Below, piece after piece: positions 50,449-64,000 of a stretch of 64,000 nucleotides of DNA. This stretch comes from Trichoplax adhaerens (Eukaryota; Placozoa; Uniplacotomia; Trichoplacea; Trichoplacidae). Position numbers and translations under genes: made by a program. The notes beneath the pieces are model-generated. The model was not told the origin of the DNA, ran no database searches, and worked only from the letters and a program-made list of their open reading frames with translations. The DNA is taken from positions 4,351,080-4,415,079 of the forward strand of contig NW_002060944.1 in assembly GCF_000150275.1 (NCBI RefSeq), read 5' to 3'. The stretch's first letter is position 1; every line of letters starts with the position of its first letter.

Positions 50449-53400
50449 CTTTGATCATTATAGTATTTTATTATTGCATAAATGTAAAAACTTGAAGAAT
50501 TTTCTACATACAGGATCAAAAGAAAGAAATGCTAAGGTTAATAAACTATTGATATTATTTTTATTTATTAAATCATTTCGAAAATAAGCTATATTTGCTA
50601 ACTATCGAATTGTTGTTACACGACAAGATGACTGGAACAAGTATGGCGCTAAAAATCTTATACGTTGAATAGTTAATCTGTTGTCTTGTCAAGCATAGAG
50701 TTATTTATCGTTATAAGTTAATACTGGTAATGAATAGGTCTGCAATCGTGAACAAAATCTATAAAATCATCGAAAAGTTGCTGCAGCGTAATCAGAGCTG
50801 GGTATTATATCATCACTGTTCTTAAGAAGGCAATCAGGTGAGGAATATAATAGAACTATCATATTAATGAATTTAATAGGTCAACGTAAAGCTTTGATAT
50901 AATTAAATTTCCAAGCTTAATATACATGTATATAAAACATTGCTTCTACAACTGTTTAGGTTTCAAATTACGAAAAGATTACCTATGATACAACCAGAAT
51001 TATAAGCTTGGTAGGGTAAGCGAAAACTGCTTTTAAATTGCTTATATCATATAGTATAATTGCTACTTAACATGTAATTCTAACAACATCCATACTTTTT
51101 TATAGCTTAGATTAAGGGAATAATAAAATTACAAAAACTTAGCAACAAGTAACGAAGTAAAAAATTACAATAAAAAGAAAACTATGTCTTTATTGGGCGG
51201 GTAACACACTTGCTTAACTTAGATGAAAATTTCTATTAGTACAGTATACTTATTATTCCCCTAAGTCATGCATCATTGCAGTACTTGACGTATAAATAAT
51301 ATATCTTGTAATTACGATGAAGAAATTAGACAAGCTATCCTGAAAAGTAGAAAGCATTTTAAAGAAGATTTGTAATAATATAGTCTTAGTTCTACGTACA
51401 AATCGGTTAATGCTATGAGTCAATATCTTTATTATGGGCTATCAGGATGAATAAAAACATACCTTAATCTTAATGGCGATAAAAAAATGGGATAAGTTAT
51501 CTATCTGAGTAATTTTTCCGATTATTGATTGGATTATAGGTAAGAAAGTGATAGGAATAACTTAATGTATTGATGTCGATCGAAATTTAACCCTTAAATC
51601 CTACATTTAAGACAGCAATCAGCTCTATTAGGCACATATGACTAGGGTGGGAGATAATATTGACGTCTAGTGAAAAGAAATTACAGACAAACTAAATTAG
51701 AGACGATTAGAAGAGTCTTGGGTCATGGTCAGTAAATAATTAAAGTTATTGTCTAGAGTATAAAGCAGCACTCCTCTAGCATGTAGTTAAGGTATTATTC
51801 AAATTAATGCCTTGGAGACTACTTCTTGTCTTGACCCATTCCTGATTTACTATGCTTAGCCATTCAACAACAATTATGGTAGAAAAGTCACATTATTATG
51901 TTAATGATGATATCCTTATATAGCTATGAGAATACAATTTAGCATATATTGTTTCTATCCCCGGTGGAAAAGTTTGTTCTTATCCTAATATACAGTCTAG
52001 TTTCCGCAATTGAATTCTTTCTTGCAATATGAACATGGACAGTATAGTAATTTTACATGATCTCGCTACCACATTATCCTAAAGGATACCGCCTAATAGA
52101 TGTAATAATGTTTTTTTATACAATATATTCAATATATTCATATATTGTCAGGAGAGCTCATAAGTTAAAATGGAGTTGCACAGATATTAACTTGCAAAGC
52201 TAATCTGATAGAATTATTCGTAGGTGTTTGATCGAATCGGTAATATCTTTCAAAAATAGTCGGAATAATTAACCCATATTATGGCTAATTCAAATTACTG
52301 TATACAGATACTTAAAGTATGAGTATAATAATATTAATCATTACTGCAACGATGTTTGTAAGGTGAATAGATCCAATATGATGAATTGTAAACTGTTATC
52401 TTTATAGAAAATTAGTGTAAACGAAATTTTATACAAATATTATATACAGTCTGATTAATCAATAGCGTAAATCATAATATTATGATTTTATAGTAGCAAC
52501 AACCTGTTGATATGATGACCATAGTACTTGACTAACCAAAGATTTCTACAATACGAAGATACAATTCTTCTCGGCAATGATAATGGAAATGATTTACAGT
52601 TGGAAAATAATTTTTTCGCGAAGATACTATTGGATAAGTTTAAGATTTGAACGCAAAAGTATGTAAGCTATGTAAAGGTTCGGAATTTCTATCTATGATA
52701 TAGCTATTATTTATAATTAATATAGTTAAGTTATCGTGAGTAGTTGTATTGCTATCGATATAGCTAATCCTATCCTAACTTTATACTCGTGAGTTAGCGT
52801 TAGAATTTGATGGTATGTATATTTAAGCTGCAAAATTGCTTATATCTAAAGTTCCTTCTTGTAATTAATATGATCGAATCATATCAAGTTGTTATATCAC
52901 TATCATTATAATTAATCTTAGCTCCATCATAACTCTAGCTTAATAATAAGCCTAAAAAATTTACTTTGTGACAGCATGTTATTCTGCGATAATCGTGGTT
53001 ACAAGTTAGCACTTGCATACATTTCATGATTAATTTCAGGCTACCTTATAAGAAGGCTATGTAAATTTAATATTGTATATACCCGTAAATCACTAACATA
53101 GTATATAATATGCGTAGCATTTCGATTTCAGCCATTATATATACACGATGTTAGCTAAAAATCATCCCTTAAAAATGCGTCTGTAAATTAATGTGGAAAT
53201 GGTATCTATCGGGTTTCGTATTCCAGACTTACGATTTTATAATACTGTACAGTATATAGAAATTAACTTCAAAAACTCCAACAGCATTTATTAGCCAACG
53301 ATTTGATGCAATAGTATCAATTACTGTATCGTTCAAAACATTTTAATCAGTAAAAAGCAAGCATTACAAGCAGTAATAATTCTTAGGTGAAGTTAAGATT

Positions 53401-54477
53401 GATTAGCTTATTTATGAATTACTACATTAACGTAGAATATCTCATTAAAACAGTTTCATACGATTAAAAATTCATGAGTAGAATTACTACAGCATCATTT
53501 TAAAATTACGAACATTTAATACAACCTAGAAGATTTTATTTCTTAAGTACTGATATTCGTAATAGTCTGCCGTAATAAACTATAAGAATGCTATGGGTTA
53601 CTATTTACTACGATATGTTACAGATATAATAGAACGAACTTACTAGATAGACAACAATTAGTTCAGAAATAGCTACAACTATAGCTAATGATGCAAGATA
53701 TCAGTTTATCATGCAAGTAAGTTTGTATTCACACCTAAATACGCAAGTAGTATTTAAACGCTTGGGATTAAAATGCGCTTATTAGTAAAAAAGTTGATTG
53801 ATGATCTATAATGATTAGTTCACAGCTGGATTCTCATACTGAAATTATCATCTATGATTGCGGGGACATCGTGAGTTAAGTCGTCCAAGTTAACATGAAA
53901 TTGTAAGATTACAAATATCATCAAGATTTACTATATCATAATTATGTAGATAGGAGCAAGGAATTTAAGTTTAAGTATTTAAGTGACTTGCATAAAATTC
54001 TTTAAAGTAAACAATTTGATGCTTATGTATTTATGATCTGTAGGCCAATTACATCGTCTAATAAATTTCTTACAATAATGTTTCTACGTAATAGAAGTAA
54101 GATTAAAAGGATGGATCAGCTGAAATATTATCTTTCATGACTAAATACACCGTATGCTGTGCTGTTAATATTAATTGCAATTAGGTAAGGATGAGAAGTA
54201 AACTACATCGATGTTATATTTTACAATTAAAGCAGAAATATTTTAATATTGAAGACAAAACGTTAGATTACGTCAAAATAAAGAAAGATAAAAAAATTGA
54301 TGCTGTATTTAGTAGAGATATCAAAGTAAAGCGTGGTAGTGGAAGTAAATCGTAGCAGATAAAATTTACAAGAAAATACCAAATATTATCGTTAAAAATA
54401 CTTCGAGAATTAAATCATACTAAAATTAAGGAATTGCAGTCTTATTCTAAGTTTCGATTTCCTTCATTTTGTTTTTA
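50449..54477. other. Spacer between P450 copies B and C
   Basis: About 4 kb of AT-rich DNA with the 5' flank of copy B and the 3' flank of copy C. Nothing beyond chance open frames was seen on either strand. One ACTGTACAGT motif is near 53265. Confidence 0.5.
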
Positions 54478-54479
54478 TT
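54474..54479 (-). terminator. Poly(A) signal of P450 copy C
   Basis: AATAAA on the minus strand begins inside the TAA stop codon, so the 3' UTR is very short. Sequence seen; use inferred. Confidence 0.5.
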
Positions 54480-57400
54480 AAGCTTCGCTATCCACAGGAC
54501 ATTGACTATTATTATTTTCGGCTGTCATTTCATCATACTTTAATTTGCTATTTAGAACAGCTTCCGGTAGCGAAACTGTAACCTATGATGAGAATATAGA
54601 TAGAATTATATTTGCAATGTAACAATTGTCAGTAGAGGTTAATTTTGGAATATATAACGAAAGTAAGACAGGCCTATGGTACAGTTACGAAGGAGTTAAA
54701 GTAAAGCTATATAGGGCTAAAATGGAGTAAATAACGGAGGTGTAATGGATGGATTTATTGCGTTGTTAAAATAAATGGTTCACTTACGTCTGATTTGTAT
54801 TTAAATTTTTTTAGAGTGATGATCTCATCAGGAGTCCCTAAGCGTCGAATTCTATCATTAAATACACAAAAATGAATATTTGATCTTGTAAAAGTCTTAT
54901 ATCATGTTCATTCATGTTTTGCAAGTGAATAACGGAATTAGCTCAGAGATTCTAATATTTAAGTGGATATTATACTATCAATTATTTTAGTGGTATTAGC
55001 ATAGAATTTATAATTTTAGTTTAAAAGATAAAATACAAAATATTTACAACGTTTTACGGATACTATGCTTACTTTTTTCCTGTCCATTGAGGCTCACTAC
55101 CTAGTTGATAGTCTCCTTGAAGGAGCAGATAAGCGGAAAATAGCATGATGGAAGGGATAGCAATGTTCTAGGGAATCAAGATACATTATTTTGAATATGT
55201 GTAAGATATAAAACGGAAAGTTAAAATAATTTGCTTCATTTAATTATGTTTCATTATACGCGTAGGCGTAAAATGTTTGGATTTAAATTATTAGGAAAAG
55301 CTCGAGATATATCACAGTTATGTCATTTCTATTCGTCATTGAAAGAAAAAATCTTCAGCTCAAAATTGTATGATACTGATAATTATAATTAATAGAAGCG
55401 TACATCATTAAAGTATCGCAATAATTGGTTAAATATTTTTGATGTTATTCGTACTCGATAATGGCTAGGTCGTAGAGCTGACTGTCGTACATTAAACTAA
55501 TTTCACGTTTATTCATCGATATTTACAATAAACGGTACGTGAATCTAGACGAGTAGCTAAGCTAGTGATCGAAGATGATTCGATTATTGTAGCTAAAGTG
55601 AGGGTATATCATTACACAAATAAGAAGAGATAGAAATTTAATAAGTTACGATAATCTCGAAATGATTAATCTAATAAGAGTTAAATTAGTCTAGCATAAA
55701 TCTGAAGCAAAGTAGAATACTTTCGGACATCACAAGTAATTTCATTTAGAGGAAGAAAATATAAAATTTATTTAATACTGTCCAATGAGAAATTTACTTA
55801 CCCGACCAGGACATTGATGGGTCTTTTCACACTGATCCTTAGAGAAAGGCCCAGCTTCCCAGTACAAATAATTTTTAAGATCCTGTTTAAAAGTAAATTG
55901 ACAAAATCTTCAAATTTCATGATTGATATGGAAGAATACTGTACCTATAATCCTTAACTACAGCTAAAAAGGTAGTCTATATAATTAAGTGAGATATAAA
56001 TCTTACCGGATTATTAAAAAATCGCAGTGCTTGAAAGGTAAGCGGATCATCGAATACTCTAGTATCTCGGTGTGCCCAAAAGAGATTAGCTACCATTAAT
56101 TTGCCTTTTGGAATCTTGTAAGTTCCGGTATTAGATTTAATCATTAAATCTTCACTAAAAGATAGGCAAAAGAATTAGACTAAAAGTAGAGAATGTGCGG
56201 TACAGTAACTTGCTAAATAACGATATTTTCATCATAAGTATAATAATTATAACTATGTATTTGGTGTGGATCAAGACATGTCCACTAATATTTTCCTGTA
56301 TGTTATAGTTTGGACTGTATGTGCCTCTATACTACTGAAGCTGATTAAATTTTTTGACTACTTTAGGCAATCGAATATTAAAAAGCAATTTAAAACTTGC
56401 TAAAAAATGAAATAGTCAATTAGGTATCCCCTTCAAAAGGGAAATACTTACACTGCTCGTCCAAAAATTAAATTCACGGGTGAAGACATTCTAAGATTCT
56501 GTAATTTGATAGAATATCATACTGTTAGTTTAAGAAGAGAATAGTTTAATTTTGTAACCATCATTATCTTGCTACTATTTGCTGTATCCAGTTTACTACA
56601 ATAGTATATGAACTATATGGGTTAAGGATGCCAATTCTGGAATAGTATTTAGTTATGATTTATTTTTGTTTGCCACAAACTCAACAATGGATAATCTAAA
56701 ACTAAATAGTTAAATTTTTCAATATTAATTCATGACGTATTTTTCTTTCCCGTTTTACTCAATTCTAACTCCAATTCTCATTTCAAACAATTAAAAGATC
56801 ATGTAGAGGGATAATTGTACTTTCATCTTAACTTAATATCATAGATAAATATATTATTGTTTGATGTGAACGGAGAGCTGAATATGGTATTTTAATGAAA
56901 TTGTATCCGTCTATGCGTACTTTGTCTTAGCAAAATATTTTCGTTGATAATTAAGAGGAGAAGATCAAGTAATCATTTTAATTTTTCTTTTACTCACTTC
57001 CAAAACAAATGAATGGAGCTTTCTCATTTGACACAAAGCTTGACCAGTTAGGCCTCCATATTTATCTATAGCACTTTTAATATCTTCGATTAATTCGCTT
57101 TTGATATTTTCGTCTAATATTGATATCCTTGCAGCACATGTCCGAAAGGCAGCACTGCATCCTCCATAGTAATTGAAGCTAATTCATTACCAAGATGCAA
57201 ATTGAAAGTTATAGAATTAGTAGAGGTATAAAAAATACATCAAAGAGCCCTAATTTAGCTTTCCTAAGACAGAAATAAATTATGTAACGACGTCTACATC
57301 AAGAATTTATTTATCGTGAGGAATTGGATGGATTATGCCTGCTGTAATAGGATCGTGAATTACTGACCGCAGTATTGTACTTCTATTATGCAGAAACTCA

Positions 57401-59492
57401 TTTCCAGAAAAAATATGTACTATGATTATTTTAAATCTAACTATATTGATTCTACTTTCCTATGATGACTTACAGAATGGAAAAGAGAATATTGTTTAAT
57501 GCTTCCTCTTCAGAAACTGATCGTTTGTCAGCTAGTTTGATCATGCTCTGATAGTGGGGAGATTCTTTAATTCCATTGGTGAGAATTGCATATCCAACGA
57601 TAGCCTTGGAGAAAAATTTAGTTTTGACCCCTAAAGCTGATCTAGAGAGGTAATAAAAAGTAGAATAAATCGTTAATCAAGAAGATTCTGTGATAGCTAC
57701 TGTAATTTATTTGATCTACACCGAGTTTAGAATAATTTCGAGACAATTGGATATACTACATAACGTATCTATTGAATTGTTACTGTACCACCATAATCGC
57801 ATTAGATTTAATCTAATGAATAAGATCTAGTGACAAGAAAAAATTCTAAATAGAATGACTCTTAAGTGATTAGGATAGACTTAATTAAATAGAAATTTAC
57901 TATAATCTGTAGTAAAATATTCCGAGTATCAAAGTCTATTCTAGAACGCTTGGAAAAACTATCGTAAAATATTAGTATCATATGTTCGATCTCTCACTAT
58001 TATCATATCTAATTTAACCTCAAGTATAAGACGTATAGGAATCCTAAAAATTACTTAATTATGATTACATTCAAGTGATTGGGATAGACATAGTAAAGAT
58101 AAAATGAATAACTAAACACGACTATAATTATACAAGTATACACAACAATTCTAAGGCAAATTGAACGACTATGCTTAACTGAAGAGATTTAAATTTATGT
58201 CCTTATTAGGCTTAATTTCATGATTGATACAAGACTGAAAGATCGTTAAAATCATCTTAATTTGTAATTCTTTCCCTTCAACCCTTTCACGTCCGATTTC
58301 GCTACTATGCGTAATCGAAGAGATTCAATTTTTGTCCTTATTAGGCTTAATTTCATGGATAGTACAAGGCTGAAAGATTATTAAAATCATCTGAATTTGA
58401 AATTCTATCCCTCCAACTCTTTCATATCCCATTTTTCTCTATTGTATAATCATTAATTTCGATCGATTTACGTTATAGTTACGAGTTATATCATGAACGT
58501 TTATTTTTTGTACTGCTAAAGAATTAAGCACAACTCAATTTTCTCAATAAGCTTATTTTAATACGGTTAAGCATTTTTACTTTATTAAAAGTACCTTTTC
58601 TTCTTCAGAATGCCCATAAGCCAATTATGAGAAGCTTCGGAACTTATCTCTCCTCCAAGGATTGCCCGATGTACAATATCGCTGCATAACCTTAAAATAT
58701 CCATTTCCCATTCTTTGGCAATACCCGCACCTAGACAAGATTAAAAATACGATAAATATTACAAGACCAATTTCGAAAGAGGAAGAGAATATTCCTTATG
58801 ATTCTAGTAGTATTTATACTTCAAATAGGATTTAACGAAATGTGATGTCCTCAAGTCAAGGTACTATTTAAAGTCACAAGTCTGCAAGTATCCGCGTACT
58901 TGTCCGCAAGTAAGAGTACGCTGAAAATCAGTCTCTGCAACAGAAACTTACCCGTATAACTCTTTTCCCATAAGCTGAAATGTTTTTCAACTGCTTCATT
59001 GGTCACTTTAATTAAGTAATCAACCGATGTAGCACGAAAAACATCCATTAGAAACTTTCGATAGCGTTCATGTACTTCTCCATTACAAAATATAGATGGT
59101 CTTATTTGACCAGTTAGATTTTTGTTGAATTTTAATCGACCAAAGCCATCATCTTTAGTCACCTGTTATGAAAAGAAATTAGTAAAATCGACGAAATGAA
59201 ATCTTAATAGAGTCAATGTTATTGCTATCATCATCTTGCTAAAATAGATGGAAATAATAATCTTCCAAGAGTACCCTGCATATATAGATACCTAGGTTAT
59301 CAAATCATTCTTATCTAAATCGCCAATGACAAGTTGTAGTATTGATATAGTATTTCATTTTACCTTACTATAATCGAAAACTGCAGTTGCACTTTGGCTA
59401 TCGCACAAGGCGAAAGCTTCTACTCCCAAATTAATTCTAAAGATGGTATGGCCAGTCTTCTCTTGAATGGTTTTAAAATATAGATTTCCTTC
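54478..59492 (-). CDS. Cytochrome P450, CYP74 clan, copy C (first exon not found)
   Basis: Predicted fatty-acid hydroperoxide-metabolising P450. Eleven phase-consistent exons code 454 residues: 59364-59492, 58952-59162, 58595-58730, 57474-57641, 56998-57178, 56452-56498, 56007-56154, 55802-55882, 55073-55167, 54788-54851, 54478-54582. Catalytic marks are intact: I-helix SILFNYYGG (Asn kept), K-helix ExxR as ENLR across exons, ANLFWAHRDTRVFDDP, and heme loop YWEAGPFSKDQCEKTHQCPGR. After the usual P450 end (EPQWTGKK) two more exons encode a tail starting IRRLGTPDEIITLKKFKY that matches the tail of copy B. The stop codon overlaps an AATAAA signal. The short exon with IPG expected upstream was not located between 59.5 and 61 kb, so the start is missing here. 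Confidence 0.9.
58168..58437. repeat. 136-bp tandem duplication in an intron of P450 copy C
   Basis: ACTATGC starts at 58168 and 58304. Both copies contain GTCCTTATTAGGCTTAATTTC, CTGAAAGAT..TTAAAATCATCT and a CC.TTCAACCCTTTCA.. tail, with about 15% differences. It sits in the intron between exons 58595-58730 and 57474-57641. Confidence 0.85.
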
Positions 59493-62400
59493 CTATGGAC
59501 AATTATCAAGACATTTTTGATGAAATTCACTCCATTATTACGTTGAAAAGTTATTTCACAAAAACTCTCTCTTCATAGCGGCCCTTCGCTCGTTATGAAG
59601 AGATCATAAGAGGTAAATAAGGACGAATTGTAAAATGAATTGTTCAAAACTTATATAAAGACCCATGCTTTTATTATTATTTTCGATCGTAATTATTTCA
59701 ATTGAAAGCATAACAGGGGTTAGATCAATCAGGGTTTGAATAGAAATAAGTGCATCAAACTCTTGTATAAGTATTTTTTTAGCTTTTATCAGTTAAAATG
59801 ATTTAAACACAAAGATAATCTTGCCTAACTGAAATACCTATCTAGTAGCGTTTTAAGTCACTTCAGATAATACTGTCGTGATACATTTTTTTGTTGTAGT
59901 TATAACCTGAAATTGCGTTAATTATTAACGATTACTTTGACTACTTTTTCCTTTACAATTTTGAGAATAAATCTTCACTTATCTCTGTCAATTTAGCGCT
60001 AATAGATGGCAGATTGTATATTAAGTGTTTATTCAAATTAAAAATAATCATCTATAGCAGACTGTGCCATAAAATCGATGGAGGAATTCAGTGTCAAGTA
60101 TCATACATAGTATTTATCTCATTTCTATCTTAATTAAAAGTGTCATCGATCCAAGCCATGATAAACACATCTATAAGGCATCTTAGTTATAGGATTAACC
60201 AAAGAATGTTTAGCTAAAGCAAACAAATCAATAAATAAGAGTGACATCATCAAGCAAACTTACTTTGATGTCTATTCTATTCTAATAGATCCAGTAGGAG
60301 CTCGAGTAAAACTAAATTCTTATTTTATTTCACACGTGTATTACTATCATAAAAGTAGCGAATATTGACTCATTACACAAATTTTTAATTTCTACCCTAG
60401 GCTTCTGCGCTAAAATAGTGAACATAATCTGGAAACATTTCAGCGTAGTTTATGATGAAGTGACGTACGAAGCGCTTCCTTGGATTTTAAGGCATCTTTA
60501 ACTTTGCATTCTAGTAGAAAAATTGATCTGCTTAAAATGTGCTACTATAACTGATTTTAACTTAATTTGCAACCGGTTGCCATGTAACTAATGATAATGT
60601 ATAGCTCCCGCAGTTCAAATGCCTTTTGATGGTTACGATACTTCTCCAAGCAACAGTTGGTTGGACGAAAAGAATGATAGTTTTGATATTTTAGCGGATA
60701 ATATCGCTAATTCTTACGTGATAATAATAAGAACTAGATCCCGTAAATTCGGATTCAATAAATAACGTGGATATAATTTTAATTTAAAATTCCTTTTCTA
60801 TTCGACATACCGATATCATGATAGATAAAATTGGACAATACTATAATATTAACAAACTCCACCCTAAAACACTTTATAACATGGCGAATTGATAGTTATG
60901 GTAGTAATGATCGCTTATTTGCTACCTTTAATAGCTTCATAACACTGGGTATAGTCCAACCCAATGAATTAGCCACTTTCTTAGGGTTGTCATCGCTATT
61001 AACAGGTTCTACCTTCATGGTTCTACGCGATGAAATGAATAGTTGGCGATGCTGATGTTTGATTCACTTGAACTTCAATTTAGTCCTTGAAAGATAAATT
61101 CAAGGTGTTATCGAGTTAATATACGGCCTTGGTTACCTTTGATGAAAGCCAGGATACAAGTATCGCTTCAGTATTCGACTGATGACTATTTTTAACTCAA
61201 TTACAATATATACATATACATGCGTTGATACGGTATTAGAAGCAGTAAGAAAGTGTGAGAAAAGCAAAAGGTGAATAGGTCATATTGGCCAATCGACAGA
61301 ATAACATCGTAACTATCACTTGATCTTAGTTGCTATGGTAACCTAGTCGACGACAATGAGCTATTTTTTTTAATCATAGGCTGATTCGACCAAACTAAAC
61401 AACCGGTAAATTCTTTCGTCATGAATTCATTATTATTCATGTCCATTCTATCATACGATTCTGAAGAAATTCGAATAATTTGTTGCCTATAATTATTATT
61501 AATCTACTACTCAATCTGGTATTATTTAGCCGTATCATAATAACATATTGTCGATAAGGATCCTACATAGGCCCATGATATGCGTATAGGCTATATAGTG
61601 CTATAAATAATTCAGATCATGGATAAAGGGTGCACCAAATATAAACATCGTGATTTAAAAATTATTATAATTTAAATACAAAGGTAATTGCGATATACTA
61701 TTGTAATGTAACTTAGTATTGTGATGTAGACTGTTAGCCATGTTTAGTATAATGTACGGTAGATATTTATCCTAAGAGATATTTGGTAGCCAAAACTATA
61801 GACTGTAGTGGTATAGACTCTATGCTAGAGTATAGATGACTATATACAGTAAGGTGTTGAGTTACTAATAAGGTTATAGGTAAAAATAGAACTGTAAATC
61901 ATATATTAGGATATGGTTAATTCATTGTACTTTGGCTGGTGTGAATAATGTCTACGTAAGTACTGTAGTCGTATCCATATCGGATTAATGATGGTCTGCA
62001 GTAGAATAGTGTTACTAAGAAAAATTTTACTATGTGTAAAATAAGGTAAAAGGTTGTCATGCAGATTGTAGCTGCGAGTACTACGAAAAGTATAAAAGCA
62101 TGCAACTTTAGATTATTCTGTTAGTTCGTTCTAGAAATCTTTAGTAGTAGTATTCGGTTAGAGTAGAGCTGTGTGTAGTTAATCTTTGTCAAAGATTCAA
62201 TAAAGCCCTTATTTTTCTAAAATTTGGAATTTCGTGATCGGTATACAGTATATCACATCTATACTACCGGAATATGATTTAAAATTGCTACTGCATTACG
62301 TATCTCGTATTTATAATTAAAGATATTTTACAATGTTTTGAAATTATGATGATTTCTATTAGAATAGATAGGATCGCGCAGAACATTGTAGGTGTTACGA

Positions 62401-64000
62401 TTAGCATAGTTTTATAGTTATTATAACAGTAAAAGACTATTACTCGATCATTAGAGTATAGAATAGGATGTTTAACGTTTAGGTATGAAAGTATATGACA
62501 AATACTAAGCATCGATATACTCATATATGCAGTACAGAATTAGATATCAGAAATACGTTGTAATTTTAAATTTCATCTATTTCTTAGTATTAGTTTTATG
62601 TAACCATACATATACAGAGAAGTATTCCACTTTTTTATATTGCTATAAAGTTATAGATGAAAAAATTATAGCATCTGTTAAATTAGAATTAGACAAGTAG
62701 AGTAGATAAAGTTCCAGGATAAAATTGTAGTTCATTGTTAATTAAAATGTCAAGTTTTGAACGTAAAATTATAGTAAAATTCGAGATTGAATAAGTTAGT
62801 AATATGATACTAGAGTAAAACTATAGCCAAATATTGACGTAACTGTTGTAACAAGTTTTATTAATGTTGAATTATAGCTTTCGATTGGTACCCGATATAG
62901 GAAAGCTGATTCTAAAACTACCAGATGTTTATGAGTATATTTAATGATTGTCGTTAATATGAAGTATTTATTAATAACCCATCTATAAAGAATTCATATC
63001 GTTAGATATACGGTAATATGTTTTGAAAAAATATATAGTATCAAAGGCGACATTAAATAATTCGTAGCGGTTTAGATCCATAGCAACAGCCTTACTAGTA
63101 TAAGTTCTAACTTTAATCAATATAAACGAGAAAAAAACAGTTGTTATGGTTTATCTGGACATTTACATGTTAATCAAATGATTATGGCTTCTGTAGTCTA
63201 TGCATTTGTTTATCAATAGTAGATCAGTAAAGAATTCGCTGCAGGATACAGTTATGTATGATCGAAAGTTATAGTAATACGTCATAACTGCGTCAATTAA
63301 TATTTTAATTATAATGATTATGATAGCACGTGATAATAGAAACGAAGTTATTTATGCCTTTGGTCTGAAGATACATAAGTCAATTTAGTAAATCGCGTAT
63401 TCAAGAATGAATAGCTTAGGTAGTAAGTTTATATGTTATGCATATAGGCTATACTTTCGATCATTGGCATGTATTGTCATCATAGATGGAACAAATAGTA
63501 CCCTAGCCTAATTGTTTATCTTTGGTTAGAGTAAAATAGATAGGCATCAATTCTTTATGGACATTGTAATTGACTACATAATTCTATCTTAGATAGTACT
63601 TCTTATACAGTATTTGACCTGATATAAAGCTTAAGAAGTAATACAGCACTAAATTTATTGCTGTATATGTTCTTTATTATTTGTGGTGTTGCAGAAATAT
63701 TATATGAAGCTGAATAGATTTATCTAGTTTATTTACCCTAATATTTTATTAATACTTCGTTCTTTACATAAGAGATTGAAATTTTTTAACATATTTAGCT
63801 TTGCTGTCCTTTCATAAAAATATCAAAGGTAACACATTTCTTACCAACCTGTTAATAATTGTAATACGCATACAATTAATTTGTATTATCATATACTATA
63901 CACGCATATCAATATAATGAGAATATACTGCAGACCTTAATGCGTCAAGTGTACTAGTGTATCACAACGTAACTGATTTACTTATCTTTCAAATGATTAC
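59493..64000. other. Right end of window without a convincing gene
   Basis: It should contain the missing first exon and promoter of P450 copy C. Both strands were read. A plus-strand ATG frame at 60620-60766 (MPFDGYDTSPSNSW) and another at 60831-61055 are open but unsupported. From 61.1 kb on the sequence is AT-rich with no exon-like segment. Confidence 0.45.
60620..60766 (+). CDS. Weak candidate short coding segment
   Basis: A 48-codon plus-strand frame with a coding-like, acidic start (MPFDGYDTSPSNSWLDEKND) and then a less plausible C-terminal half. A weak donor after NSY (GTGATA) would make it a first exon, but no downstream exon was found. It could be chance. Confidence 0.15.

Overview
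The window is nuclear DNA from an animal: AT-rich, with compact genes split into many short GT-AG exons and introns mostly of 100-700 bp. The gene set (FKBP15, peroxiredoxin 6, a RalGDS-type Ral exchange factor, Mediator subunit MED27, SWI5, animal CYP74-clan P450s) and this architecture fit an early-branching invertebrate. A placozoan such as Trichoplax is my best guess, by inference only. No prokaryotic, organellar or viral genes were seen.

Layout. On the minus strand, 467-6900 holds an FKBP15/WAFL gene whose 3' end lies outside the window. From about 7.0 to 9.06 kb a divergent intergenic region is packed with palindromic GTAC/ACTGTACAGT repeats. It leads into a TATA-box promoter and a four-exon 1-Cys peroxiredoxin 6 gene (plus strand, 9263-12752). 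A RalGDS/RGL-type gene (minus strand, 14565-25191, 18 exons) follows, with a second GTAC cluster in its first intron next to the first exon. 25.2-31.3 kb looks non-coding. A SWI5 gene (minus strand) and an unidentified coding exon just upstream of it are divergent to MED27 (plus strand, 34214-37252, eight exons). A third GTAC cluster, organised as roughly 375-bp tandem units, lies between them.

The right third (38.8-59.5 kb) is a tandem array of three minus-strand cytochrome P450 genes of the CYP74 clan, the allene oxide synthase / hydroperoxide lyase / epoxyalcohol synthase type. Their intron phases and most exon lengths are identical, so they arose by duplication. Copies A and C keep the heme-thiolate HQCPG motif, the K-helix ExxR and the I-helix Phe-Asn. 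The middle copy B has lost the heme Cys loop and the catalytic Asn and has a non-canonical splice donor, yet it stays open over twelve exons. B and C share an extra C-terminal exon not expected in this family. From 59.5 to 64 kb no convincing gene was found.

Exon boundaries were worked out by hand from splice sites, phase and homology. Most phases close exactly; those that do not are flagged.
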